DNA of 10,510 bases. Source: an uncultured Lachnospiraceae bacterium (GTDB lineage Bacteria; Bacillota; Clostridia; Lachnospirales; Lachnospiraceae). Each line of letters begins with the position of its first letter. Within the stretch, counting starts at the first letter, position 1. The stretch lies in NCBI GenBank assembly GCA_900555195.1, contig USKC01000088.1, forward strand, positions 1 to 10,510, in the 5' to 3' direction. Position numbers and translations under genes: made by a program. A model generated the notes under the pieces. It made no database searches. It saw only the letters and a program-made list of their open reading frames with translations, and had not been told where the DNA came from. This document shows, piece by piece, positions 1-6,744 of this stretch.

Positions 1-64
1 AAGAAAAGCAGCGGATGAGCTTCTGCAGAGGCACAACGATTTTTGCCCCCATCCTGCAACCAGA

Positions 65-93
65 TTGAGATTGCAGGCGATCTATGGTATCCT
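65..93 (+). promoter_or_regulatory. Candidate sigma-A promoter of the M-S-ATPase-HNH operon
   Basis: TTGAGA at 65-70 (5 of 6 to the -35 consensus) is followed by a 17-nt spacer and TATCCT at 88-93 (4 of 6 to the -10 consensus). TG at 85-86 sits one base ahead of the -10 box, as in an extended -10. Transcription would begin near 100, leaving a leader of about 54 nt before the ATG at 154. This supports the four genes having their own transcript and argues against the TTG at 43 as the start of the first gene. Prediction by eye only. Confidence 0.4.
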
Positions 94-153
94 TACAGTA
101 AGTTAAGTGAAACCGGAAACCAGATTTTTAAGAAAAGATGCCGAGGAGAGGGT

Positions 154-1653
154 ATGATACGGGAAGAGAAGCGGATGGATGAGGAATGGGCGGGGGAGAT
201 TACGAAGCTCTTCCGGGAGATGGTCAATTTCTACCGGATGGAATATTCGCAGCCTCTGATCAGGCTGTTTAATGAATTTGCATTCCTGCTGTTGTGCTGG
301 CTGTACAGCAGGGAGGAGGCGTTTACGGAGAGCGAGCTCCGGAAGCTGCCTTCTGCGATGTTGGCAGATATTGTGAAGGGCCTGGGGTATGCCCAAAGCG
401 AGGAAAAAGAGCTCGTGGCGCTGTGGCAGGAGCATGGGCTCGAAAGATACCGGACGTTCATTTATAAAGGCGCTGTGCTCCGTCCGCTGCTTCTGGCAGC
501 CAGCAGGCTGGCGGAGCGGGCGGCAGGCTGGAGGCAGGATGCAGGGCTGGATGGCCCGCGGAGGGATGAATGGCGCCGGAATCTTTATGGGATGCTCTGC
601 AGGCTTTTGGAATTGTGTGCGGGAGATAAGTCGGAGAAGGGGAGATACCTCCTGCGGGAGCAGGAAGCAGGATGGCTGCTGCGCTTGATTGAGGAAGACA
701 AGGAAGAGGCGGGAATGATCCTGGATCCGCAGTGTGGGGCGGCGGCCATGTTGGATGCGGCAGGCCGGCAGTTCGGTCGGATGAGCTTGTATGGAATGGA
801 AGAGGATGAGGACTGGTATAGGGCTGCCTGCTTTCTTGGGCATTTTTCCAACTTCCCGATCAGCCTGCGGAAGGAAAGCATGGAGGAGGCATATATGCGT
901 CCGGATAGGCCGAAGGATCGCTATGACCTGGTCATCGCCAATCCGGTATTCAACAATACGCCGGTTGCAGAGCGGGGAGGCGTTCCCTTATTGCTGCTTC
1001 CGGTGGACGGCATCCGGAGCCGCTATCATTATCAAATCGTCGGAAGCTTGTCTGCGGTAAGAAAAGAGGGAAAGGCGCTGCTGTTCGTACCGGACAGTTT
1101 TCTGTTCGCGTCTAAGAATGAATCGGTACGGGTGCGGAAGTGGATGCTGGATGAGTTTGCGGTGGACGGGGTGATCCTGCTGCCGGAGAGTGCCTTTATG
1201 GGAAATATGACGGTGAAAGCCAGCCTCCTTGTGGTGGAAAATCCCCTGATGGCGGGCGGCTGGGAGGATTCCCACACCCAGCGGATCTTTTTCTACGATC
1301 TCAGGGGACAGGCGGAACGCAGGGACGGGAAAGCCTATGATGCGCTGCTTGCCTGCTGGGATAAGAGACAGGCGTATTATGAGGAATGGCAGGAGCTCCT
1401 TGCCGCAGGGGGGCAGGAGAATTATAACGGCGTCCGGACGCCGGAAAAATGGGAACATACGGATTGCTGGTTTGCCGGAATAGAGGAGATACGGAAGGCG
1501 GGAGGAACGCTGCTGCCGGATTATTACCGGCCGGCGGGAAGGCAGGAAATCCATTTTGCGCCGCCGGAAGAGCTGCTGCGGGAAATGATCGATATGCAGG
1601 AGCGGATTGCGGAGGAGATGCGTGCGCTGCTTACGGAGGTTGAGGGGTTATGA
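154..1653 (+). CDS. hsdM: Type I-like N-6 adenine DNA methyltransferase subunit (HsdM family, divergent motifs)
   Basis: The 499-aa product is about the length of HsdM proteins. In type I systems the M subunit carries SAM and methylates adenine at the site chosen by HsdS. The N-terminal ~155 residues are helical and not specifically recognised. The Rossmann core follows: motif I is DPQCGAAAML at residues 191-200, and the motif IV region is NPVF at 263-266 within DLVIANPVFNN. After it comes a typical HsdM stretch with KALLFVPDSFLF and GVILLPESAF. Three positions are unusual: the F-T-P motif before motif I is replaced by GRYLLREQ near 163-170, the glycine-rich turn is CGAAA, and NPPF is NPVF. 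Activity is therefore uncertain. The ATG at 154 is preferred over an in-frame TTG at 43 because GAGGAGAG lies 3 nt upstream (143-150) and a candidate promoter sits at 65-93. Its stop overlaps the next start by ATGA. Confidence 0.82.
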   Translation: MIREEKRMDEEWAGEITKLFREMVNFYRMEYSQPLIRLFNEFAFLLLCWLYSREEAFTESELRKLPSAMLADIVKGLGYAQSEEKELVALWQEHGLERYRTFIYKGAVLRPLLLAASRLAERAAGWRQDAGLDGPRRDEWRRNLYGMLCRLLELCAGDKSEKGRYLLREQEAGWLLRLIEEDKEEAGMILDPQCGAAAMLDAAGRQFGRMSLYGMEEDEDWYRAACFLGHFSNFPISLRKESMEEAYMRPDRPKDRYDLVIANPVFNNTPVAERGGVPLLLLPVDGIRSRYHYQIVGSLSAVRKEGKALLFVPDSFLFASKNESVRVRKWMLDEFAVDGVILLPESAFMGNMTVKASLLVVENPLMAGGWEDSHTQRIFFYDLRGQAERRDGKAYDALLACWDKRQAYYEEWQELLAAGGQENYNGVRTPEKWEHTDCWFAGIEEIRKAGGTLLPDYYRPAGRQEIHFAPPEELLREMIDMQERIAEEMRALLTEVEGL

Positions 1654-3269
1654 GCAACTGGAAGAGCGCTCTTTTAGAGGATGTGACGGCGCGCTGGTTC
1701 AGGGGCTCCACCCCCAGCCGCTCCCATCCGGAGTACTACAGCGAGGGGGAAGGGATTCCCTGGGTGCGGGCAGGGGATTTGAACCAAAAAATCGTGGAAA
1801 CGACTGAGATCAGCCTGACGCAGGAAGGGGCGGGGAAGATCAGGGATGAGGTTCCCGCAGGGACAGTGCTCCTGTCGGTGTCAGGAACCATCGGCAAGGT
1901 GGGGATCGCCGGGCGGCCCATGAGACTGAACCAGGCCGTAATGGGAATGGCATTTGACGAGACGGTCATCCGTCCGGCATATGTCTATTATTATCTGCAG
2001 TTCTACCGGCCATGGCTGGAGATGCGGGCCAATTTGGTGACAATACCGAATCTGACGAAACGGCAGCTGGAGCGCGTGCCGATTCTTTTTCCCTGCCTGG
2101 AAGAACAGGATTTTCTGATCTCCGTGCTGGAACGGTGTGAGCGGATGGGCGAAGAACAGAACAAGGCGCTTCCCGTTCTGGAGGAGGCCATGGCCGGGGC
2201 GTTCCTTGGAAAGCTTGAAGAGAGCGGTGCCTATGGTTGGGAGCCGCTTGGGAAGTGCCTGGAAGAGCGCATCGCGATAGGCGCGTTCGGCCAGAGTGCG
2301 GAGGGCGGAAGAAGGCTCCCTTATGTGAATGCGCTGGCAGAAGACGGCTGGGGGCTGAATGGAAGTGCATATGAACCGGTTCCCGTCCGCGTCGCATCGG
2401 AATGGACGCAGGGCGGACTGAATCAGGGAGATTTGCTGTATGAACGCTTGCCGAAGAATGGGATCAGAAGGGTACAGTTGGTTCGGGAAGGGATGGAAGA
2501 TGCGGTCTTTGGCAGCGCCCTGCTGCGTATCCGGGCGAAGAAAGAACTGCTCTGCCCCCAATTCCTGCTGCTGTGGCTGTGGTTCCGGGAATGGTATAAG
2601 GGACAGGGCGGTGGGGCAAAACAAAGAGAGGTGACCTCCGGGAATCCTGGGCTCATGGACATCAAGCAGGTGGAAGAGATCCCGGTTCCGATGATGGATA
2701 TGGCCGTGCAGAAGAAGCTGGCTGGGGCCGTGGAACGGATGATGAATCTGCAGGAGAGGTTCGGAGAGATGGCCGGGCTTTCGGAACGGTTCTATCAATC
2801 CGTGCTCTGCAGCGCGTTTACAGGCGGGCTGTCGAAGCGCTTCCGGGAACGGGAAGGACTGGAAAAGCCGGATCCCGCGCTGTTTCAGAGGGTTTACCGG
2901 GCCGCATTCGTGCCCGTGCAGGAAAAAGAGCCGGAAAGCCGGGAGATACAGGGTTTAATCGGAAACCTTGGCGCGGCGAGAGAGCAGCTTTTGAATTATC
3001 TGTCCGATTTCCAGCTGGGGATTCTGCGCGCGTTTGCCCAGGACGGCGGGCCTTTGCCGGTGCATGCTGCCCTGAAGCGGGCGGGAAGGGCCGGAGGCTC
3101 CATCCAGGACGCCCTGATTGGTGCGAAGGCTCTGGAGGGGATGGGATTTTTGGAAAAAACATATCCGGAGAGGGTATTGCTGCAGGGAGAGCCGGCGGCG
3201 GACTTCCTGAACCGGCCGGTGACGATCCAGAAATATCAGGTGATAAGCGATGAGCAGGAGGATGTATGA
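1650..3269 (+). CDS. hsdS: Type I-like specificity subunit (HsdS) with extra C-terminal domain
   Basis: The 539-aa product has the two-repeat layout of HsdS, the subunit that recognises a bipartite DNA sequence and docks M. Half 1 (about 1-190) shows IPWVRAGDLN, then LLSVSGTIGKVGI and LNQAVMGM, and ends in a coiled region with AFLGKL. Half 2 starts at W197 (WEPLGKCLEERI) with GDLLYERLPKNGIRRVQLV, and ends in a second helix with SAFTGGLSKRFR near 388-399. Ordinary HsdS proteins end about there. This one continues for about 140 residues containing a helix-rich stretch (FQLGILRAF, then IQDALIGAKALEGMGFLEK) that resembles a winged helix. The ATG overlaps the hsdM stop, and its own TGA overlaps the ATPase ATG, so translation is probably coupled. 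No invertible repeats or second hsdS copy are seen in the window. Confidence 0.85.
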   Translation: MSNWKSALLEDVTARWFRGSTPSRSHPEYYSEGEGIPWVRAGDLNQKIVETTEISLTQEGAGKIRDEVPAGTVLLSVSGTIGKVGIAGRPMRLNQAVMGMAFDETVIRPAYVYYYLQFYRPWLEMRANLVTIPNLTKRQLERVPILFPCLEEQDFLISVLERCERMGEEQNKALPVLEEAMAGAFLGKLEESGAYGWEPLGKCLEERIAIGAFGQSAEGGRRLPYVNALAEDGWGLNGSAYEPVPVRVASEWTQGGLNQGDLLYERLPKNGIRRVQLVREGMEDAVFGSALLRIRAKKELLCPQFLLLWLWFREWYKGQGGGAKQREVTSGNPGLMDIKQVEEIPVPMMDMAVQKKLAGAVERMMNLQERFGEMAGLSERFYQSVLCSAFTGGLSKRFREREGLEKPDPALFQRVYRAAFVPVQEKEPESREIQGLIGNLGAAREQLLNYLSDFQLGILRAFAQDGGPLPVHAALKRAGRAGGSIQDALIGAKALEGMGFLEKTYPERVLLQGEPAADFLNRPVTIQKYQVISDEQEDV

Positions 3270-4840
3270 AGCTGGAATATCTGTATATTGACGGATATAA
3301 AGGATTAAAAGGGCTGGAACTGCGCTTTAAGGAGCAGCATTCTCCGGTAGCGGTGGATTTCCTGGTGGGAAAGAACGGCTCGGGAAAATCGAGCGTGCTG
3401 GAGGCGCTGGGCCTGATTTTTACGCGCATCATGCAGAACGAACTTCCCGGTTTTGCCTTTGCGCTGCAGTATCGGATGCCGGACGGGGTGCGCGTTCATG
3501 TAAGGCCGCAGAAAGAGCATTTTCGGGATGAAACGGGAACCAGGCGCCGTCTTTGGGTGGAAATTGAAAGGGGAGACGAAAGGGAACGGCTGTATGCCAT
3601 CCCGGAGGAATATCTTCCGGACCGGCTGATCTGCTGCTGTTCCGGAACCAACGGTTCCATGGAAGAGATCCTGCTTGCCTCTCCCAGGGCGTCCCTGGCC
3701 AGCGATCTGTATGATCTTTCCGATCAGGAGGAAGGAGAGGTGCGCAGGGAGGCGGAGGAAATTTTCCGCTATTATGAACGGCTGGAGACCAATCCGCGTG
3801 CATTTTTTGTGGATGATGTAACCTCCCGCTTTCTCCTTCCTGTTCTCTTTGCCGTGTTTCCGGCGGATGTTTGGGATGAACGGGAGAAGGAGACGATCCG
3901 GCGCTATTGCGGATGGAGGGAAAAACTGCTGAAACGGCTGGATACCGGGATCGTTCCCGTCGCTTTTTCCATCCGTGTGGATGAGGAAAAGCTGGAACAG
4001 GAGCCGGATACCCCGCAGCTTAACATCCTACGGAGGCTGATCGGAGAAGAGGACAGGATAAACGACGATACGGTGCACCGGCTGGCTGTGGAGCGTGCTA
4101 AGGAGGGCGGGGAGGCCCCTTCCGAAGTGCTGGCGGTATTTTTATACCAGAAGTGGGAGGATGTGCAGGCGGGATGGTATCATCCCAGGCTGCAGGAATA
4201 TGTTGCGGGAAATCCGTTTCTGCTGCTGTCGGCGCTGCTTGGCGCATATCGGGAGGGCGTGATCCGCTCCGTGCACTTTTTCTACTGCTTTGGGAAGAAA
4301 AACGGAGGGTATGAGAGGGGAATACATGAAATCGAAGCCTTAAGCGACGGAGAGCTGATGTGGATTTCCCGGATCGGCCTGGCTCTGATGGCACAGGCGC
4401 ACTGCGGGGACAACACCCTGTTTTTGTATGATGAGCCGGATGTGCATTTCAATGATGATTGGAACCGGGACTTCATCCAATGCCTTTATGAGATCTGTGG
4501 AGAAAGGGGGCATGAATTCCTGATCGCCACCCATTCCACGCTGATGCTGACGGACGCCATGTATGAACAGGTGTATCTGTTGGAGAATCTGCCGGGAGGG
4601 CGGACGAAGATGGAAGAGGTGAATATATCCACCTTTGCTGCCGGGCGGGATGAGATTTCCAGACAGGTGTTTCAGGCGGAATCCATCGGCGCGTTTGCGG
4701 AAGGATTTGTTCAGGAACGGATACGCACAAACGATCCGGAGAAGATAGAAGAAACGATCGGGAAAATGGGGCCAGGATACCGGAGATTCTGCATGTACGA
4801 GCAGCTCTATTCCCTTTTAGAGGCGAAGGAGGAGGGATAA
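3266..4840 (+). CDS. ABC/SMC-like P-loop ATPase of a restriction or Septu-like system
   Basis: The 524-aa product has every motif of a RecF/Rad50/OLD-type ABC ATPase. Walker A is GKNGSGKS at 35-42, the ABC signature LSDGE is at 359-363, Walker B is LFLYDEP at 385-391 with D389/E390, and the H-loop histidine H423 is in IATHST. The N-terminal MKLEYLYIDGYKGLKGLEL strand pattern is typical of AAA_15/AAA_21-like proteins. About 290 residues of unrecognised sequence lie between Walker A and the signature. No Toprim domain is seen after the H-loop, so it is not a canonical OLD nuclease. The pairing with an HNH gene recalls Septu PtuA, which regulates its nuclease partner through nucleotide binding. 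I also recall a family named restriction system-associated AAA ATPase, which this may match. The ATG lies inside the hsdS stop (ATGA), so it belongs to the same operon. Confidence 0.85.
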   Translation: MKLEYLYIDGYKGLKGLELRFKEQHSPVAVDFLVGKNGSGKSSVLEALGLIFTRIMQNELPGFAFALQYRMPDGVRVHVRPQKEHFRDETGTRRRLWVEIERGDERERLYAIPEEYLPDRLICCCSGTNGSMEEILLASPRASLASDLYDLSDQEEGEVRREAEEIFRYYERLETNPRAFFVDDVTSRFLLPVLFAVFPADVWDEREKETIRRYCGWREKLLKRLDTGIVPVAFSIRVDEEKLEQEPDTPQLNILRRLIGEEDRINDDTVHRLAVERAKEGGEAPSEVLAVFLYQKWEDVQAGWYHPRLQEYVAGNPFLLLSALLGAYREGVIRSVHFFYCFGKKNGGYERGIHEIEALSDGELMWISRIGLALMAQAHCGDNTLFLYDEPDVHFNDDWNRDFIQCLYEICGERGHEFLIATHSTLMLTDAMYEQVYLLENLPGGRTKMEEVNISTFAAGRDEISRQVFQAESIGAFAEGFVQERIRTNDPEKIEETIGKMGPGYRRFCMYEQLYSLLEAKEEG

Positions 4841-4844
4841 GCGG

Positions 4845-5954
4845 ATGTTTTGGGAGATGGATGTAGAAGGGCACAGGGCTGCGTTGGGGAGCATCAGCGA
4901 TTTTCTCCTGTCCGTGTTCGCCTTTGCCGCATCGAAAGAGGATGGGGGATTCCAGCGAAAGGAATGGCTGGATTACACCGGAGCGCAGGATGGGGAATGG
5001 TTTTATGAACTGTATGTGAGGGATACGAAAAACGGGCAGAGCATGAGAGAGGCGCTGGACGAGCTGTTTGGAATGGACAGGGCGCGGCGGGAAGCGATCC
5101 ATGAAGCGATCCGGCATGATATGGGATTCGCCAATTTTCATGGGGCGGAGTTCACTTTTTGGACGACTGATCTTCCGGCAAAGGAACGGAAGGTGATCCG
5201 GGATTTTTATCTGTATTTTTATCAGGTGGTGTTGTGTACGGCCCATTTCAGGCTGCATGGAATCACCGGGCCATATGGACGCGGACAGTTCGCGCAGCAG
5301 TTCTTTGAAAGAGCAAAAAACCGGACGATCCGGCGCATCTGCCCGGTCTGTCTGCAGACCATGACGGACGGGATGGAAGAAGGGGAGGTGGAGCATTATT
5401 TTGCCAAGAGCGCGGTTCCTTGCCTGGCCCTGCATCCCTTCAATCTGTATTTTTGCTGCCCCACCTGCAACAAGCGGTATAAGGGCGATAAGAGTCCCTT
5501 TTCCAGCGGGAAAAAGGAATTGAAACGGATCTTCCTTCCCTATTTGGATACGGTCAGAGATCAAGTGCGGATCGGCTTTGAGATGGACAAAAAAGCGGGT
5601 GAGGAAAAGGTGCGTCTGGATCCTGTCGATCCAAAGGAGGAACATATTCGGGAGAAAATCAGAGCGTTTGATCACCTTTTTGACCTGAAAAAACGCTGGT
5701 CCGGACAGCTGGAAGGCTATTACATGGAAAAGATGCAGTGGTACCGGCGCAAGAACCCGGAGACGGTGGAAGCGCTGCGCGCGGAAATGGAAGGGGATAT
5801 AGAAAGAGGGAAGAGCAGCCTGAATATCTCACCCAGAGGATACCTGGAAACAGAATATCTGGAATGGCTGTGTTCTTCCCAATTAAAAGCATTTTATTCC
5901 AATATGAAACAGACGGATCGGACGCCGGTGATCCTTGGCAGAACCGATTCATAA
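4845..5954 (+). CDS. HNH endonuclease with long flanking domains (PtuB-like effector candidate)
   Basis: The 369-aa product has a clear central HNH/Zn module. CPVC (C166, C169) is followed by VEHYFAKS with H184, then HPFNL (H197, N200) and CCPTCNKRYKGDKSPF with C205/C208 and N209. This is the layout of HNH nucleases with two zinc-binding CxxC pairs around a beta-beta-alpha metal fold, which cut DNA using a divalent metal. Roughly 160 N-terminal and 150 C-terminal residues are not recognised. It is clearly longer than what I recall of Septu PtuB (roughly 230-250 aa). The start is well supported: AAGGAGGAGGG at 4826-4836, overlapping the end of the ATPase gene, is 8 nt before the ATG. It is the last gene of the operon and faces a convergent repressor gene. 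It is the likely toxic or cleaving effector of the module. Confidence 0.83.
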   Translation: MFWEMDVEGHRAALGSISDFLLSVFAFAASKEDGGFQRKEWLDYTGAQDGEWFYELYVRDTKNGQSMREALDELFGMDRARREAIHEAIRHDMGFANFHGAEFTFWTTDLPAKERKVIRDFYLYFYQVVLCTAHFRLHGITGPYGRGQFAQQFFERAKNRTIRRICPVCLQTMTDGMEEGEVEHYFAKSAVPCLALHPFNLYFCCPTCNKRYKGDKSPFSSGKKELKRIFLPYLDTVRDQVRIGFEMDKKAGEEKVRLDPVDPKEEHIREKIRAFDHLFDLKKRWSGQLEGYYMEKMQWYRRKNPETVEALRAEMEGDIERGKSSLNISPRGYLETEYLEWLCSSQLKAFYSNMKQTDRTPVILGRTDS

Positions 5955-5967
5955 GGATGTATGAAGA

Positions 5968-5994
5968 GGCATGCGGGCCTGGCCGCTTTCTGCC
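5968..5994. terminator. Weak hairpin between convergent genes, possible shared terminator
   Basis: GGCA (5968-5971) and GCGG (5973-5976) can pair with CCGC (5983-5986) and TGCC (5991-5994) around a 6-nt loop, with an uneven internal bulge. It sits in the 50-bp gap between the stops of the HNH gene and the opposing XRE gene, where a bidirectional terminator would be expected. There is no good T tract on either side, so support is weak. Confidence 0.25.
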
Positions 5995-6004
5995 CTTGAT
6001 ATGG

Positions 6005-6343
6005 TCAATCCCCTTCTTTCAGATCGATTGCCTTGATATAAACCCGCAGCAGTTCTTCCACAAGAGGGAGATAGCGCGGTTCCAGGCTGGAAAGCAGTTC
6101 GATGATTTCCGGAAAGTCTGAAGAAAGCTCCTTGTTGCGGATCAGATAATCAGCGGAGACATGAAGGGCATTGCACATCTTCCGTATGGTCAGGGGAGAG
6201 ACGCCCTTGCGGCCCAACTCCACATCGGCGAGAAAAGGGGTGGAGATATCCGCAGCTTCTGCCAGCTGTTCCCGGCTCATATGCAGCGCTTCCCGCTGGC
6301 GGCGGATCCTTCCTCCGATTTCAACATTGATTTCTTTTTTCAT
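6005..6343 (-). CDS. XRE-family helix-turn-helix transcriptional regulator
   Basis: The 112-aa product has an N-terminal Cro/CI-type HTH at about residues 10-68. It shows IGGRIRRQREALHMSREQLA, then DISTPFLADVELGRKGVS as turn and recognition helix, and IRKMCNALHVSADYLI as the closing helices. The short tail (LVEELLRVYIKAI) is a helix common in small clostridial XRE proteins and may serve in dimerisation. The start at 6343 is chosen over an upstream in-frame ATG at 6373 because GGGAG lies a few bases before it on this strand and the protein then begins MKKEINVEIG. It is convergent with the HNH gene, so it does not share a promoter with the defence-like operon. Two inverted repeats upstream could be its own operators. 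Its target is unknown. Confidence 0.85.
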   Translation of the reverse strand: MKKEINVEIGGRIRRQREALHMSREQLAEAADISTPFLADVELGRKGVSPLTIRKMCNALHVSADYLIRNKELSSDFPEIIELLSSLEPRYLPLVEELLRVYIKAIDLKEGD

Positions 6344-6385
6344 AAATGCTCCCATCTGCGCGCTGCGGCGCATGCAAAGTCAGGG

Positions 6386-6412
6386 AGAGTGAAAGAAAAA
6401 CGCGTTCACTCT
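6386..6412. repeat. Perfect 8-bp inverted repeat upstream of the XRE gene
   Basis: AGAGTGAA (6386-6393) and TTCACTCT (6405-6412) form a perfect inverted repeat with an 11-nt spacer. It lies 43-69 bp upstream of the XRE start codon, where an autoregulating XRE dimer commonly binds. It could equally be an RNA hairpin in the leader of that gene. The sequence symmetry is certain; the role is inference. Confidence 0.5.
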
Positions 6413-6422
6413 TTCTCCTTAT

Positions 6423-6449
6423 CTGTCCGGCTGGATATGCCATGGACAG
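6423..6449. repeat. Second inverted repeat upstream of the XRE gene
   Basis: CTGTCC followed by GGC (6423-6431) faces GCC (6439-6441) and GGACAG (6444-6449), giving 9 paired positions with a 2-nt bulge and a 7-nt loop. It begins 10 bp beyond the first inverted repeat. The arms differ in sequence from the first dyad, so the two are unlikely to bind the same protein through the same bases. Confidence 0.4.
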
Positions 6450-6664
6450 AAAACATGTGGGCGATATAGCCTGATAGCCTTATTGTATCCATGGCCATCA
6501 GGACGATACCATCATCTATGGACTATATGAAAATGTGCTAATAGGACAAAAGACATCTGTAGTCCGTTGCACGGTCTTGGCAGGAAATGCGCGGACCGGC
6601 CTGAACGGCTGCCGGGCATTCTCGCGCAGAAGAATAAAAGAAGAATAAAAAACAGCCCGTGTAC

Positions 6665-6693
6665 TTGACACATATTGCAATATTTGTTATATT
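6665..6693 (+). promoter_or_regulatory. Strong sigma-A promoter of the DnaJ-like/two-component operon
   Basis: A perfect -35 box TTGACA (6665-6670) is followed by a 17-nt spacer and TATATT (6688-6693, 5 of 6 to the -10 consensus). TG at 6685-6686 gives an extended -10. This is the best promoter in the window. Transcription should begin near 6700, giving a leader of about 118 nt before the ATG at 6818. It probably drives the DnaJ-like gene and, by read-through, the regulator and kinase genes. Confidence 0.75.
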
Positions 6694-6700
6694 ACAAATA
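6672..6700. promoter_or_regulatory. Overlapping dyads over the -10 region, candidate operator
   Basis: Three symmetric elements overlap the promoter. ATATTGCAATAT (6672-6683) is a perfect 12-bp palindrome in the spacer. TATTTGT (6681-6687) and ACAAATA (6694-6700) are perfect inverted arms that exactly bracket the -10 hexamer. TTGCAATAT (6675-6683) and ATATTACAA (6689-6697) match at 8 of 9 positions around a 5-nt spacer. This position suits a repressor that blocks RNA polymerase. It is not the HrcA CIRCE element. The binding protein is unknown. Confidence 0.45.
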
Positions 6701-6714
6701 GAACAATAAACTTC

Positions 6715-6729
6715 CCGTACTTTGTACGG
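6715..6729 (+). other. Leader hairpin 1 in the 5' UTR
   Basis: CCGTAC (6715-6720), loop TTT, and GTACGG (6724-6729) form a perfect 6-bp stem starting about 15 nt after the expected transcription start. A hairpin near the 5' end often protects mRNA from decay. There is no T run after it, so it is not a terminator by itself. Confidence 0.45.
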
Positions 6730-6744
6730 AGGATCACAGATAGA

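Larger units (their letters stand above)
6344..6664. other. Gene-poor region upstream of the XRE gene
   Basis: About 320 bp separate the XRE start from the promoter of the next operon. I see two inverted repeats (listed separately) and no convincing gene. A stop-bounded + strand frame runs from 6478 to 6648 without an ATG start. Its first part reads like protein (DDTIIYGLYENVLIG), but I do not recognise it. A weak minus-strand promoter-like pair (TTGTCC, 16 nt, TATAGT) lies near 6525-6552. It is about 190 nt from the XRE start and not convincing. Confidence 0.4.

Noticed and set aside
1..106. Open frame running in from the left edge and stopping at 104-106, as a possible tail of an upstream gene
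   Set aside because: Only about 34 codons are visible and the product is not recognised. It would also run through the candidate promoter at 65-93. The other two + frames stop at 16-18 and 66-68. Too short to support a gene call.
43..153. TTG at 43 as the start of the M gene
   Set aside because: There is no ribosome site before it, it lies upstream of the candidate promoter's -10 box, and the ATG at 154 has a good GAGGAGAG site.
3266..4840. OLD-family nuclease or PARIS-type AriA call for the ATPase
   Set aside because: There is no Toprim domain after the H-loop, and the next gene is an HNH nuclease and not a DUF4435/Toprim protein.
4473..5675. 400-codon minus-strand frame opposite the HNH gene
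   Set aside because: It is antisense to the ATPase and HNH genes, which have intact motifs. No recognisable domain or ribosome site supports it.
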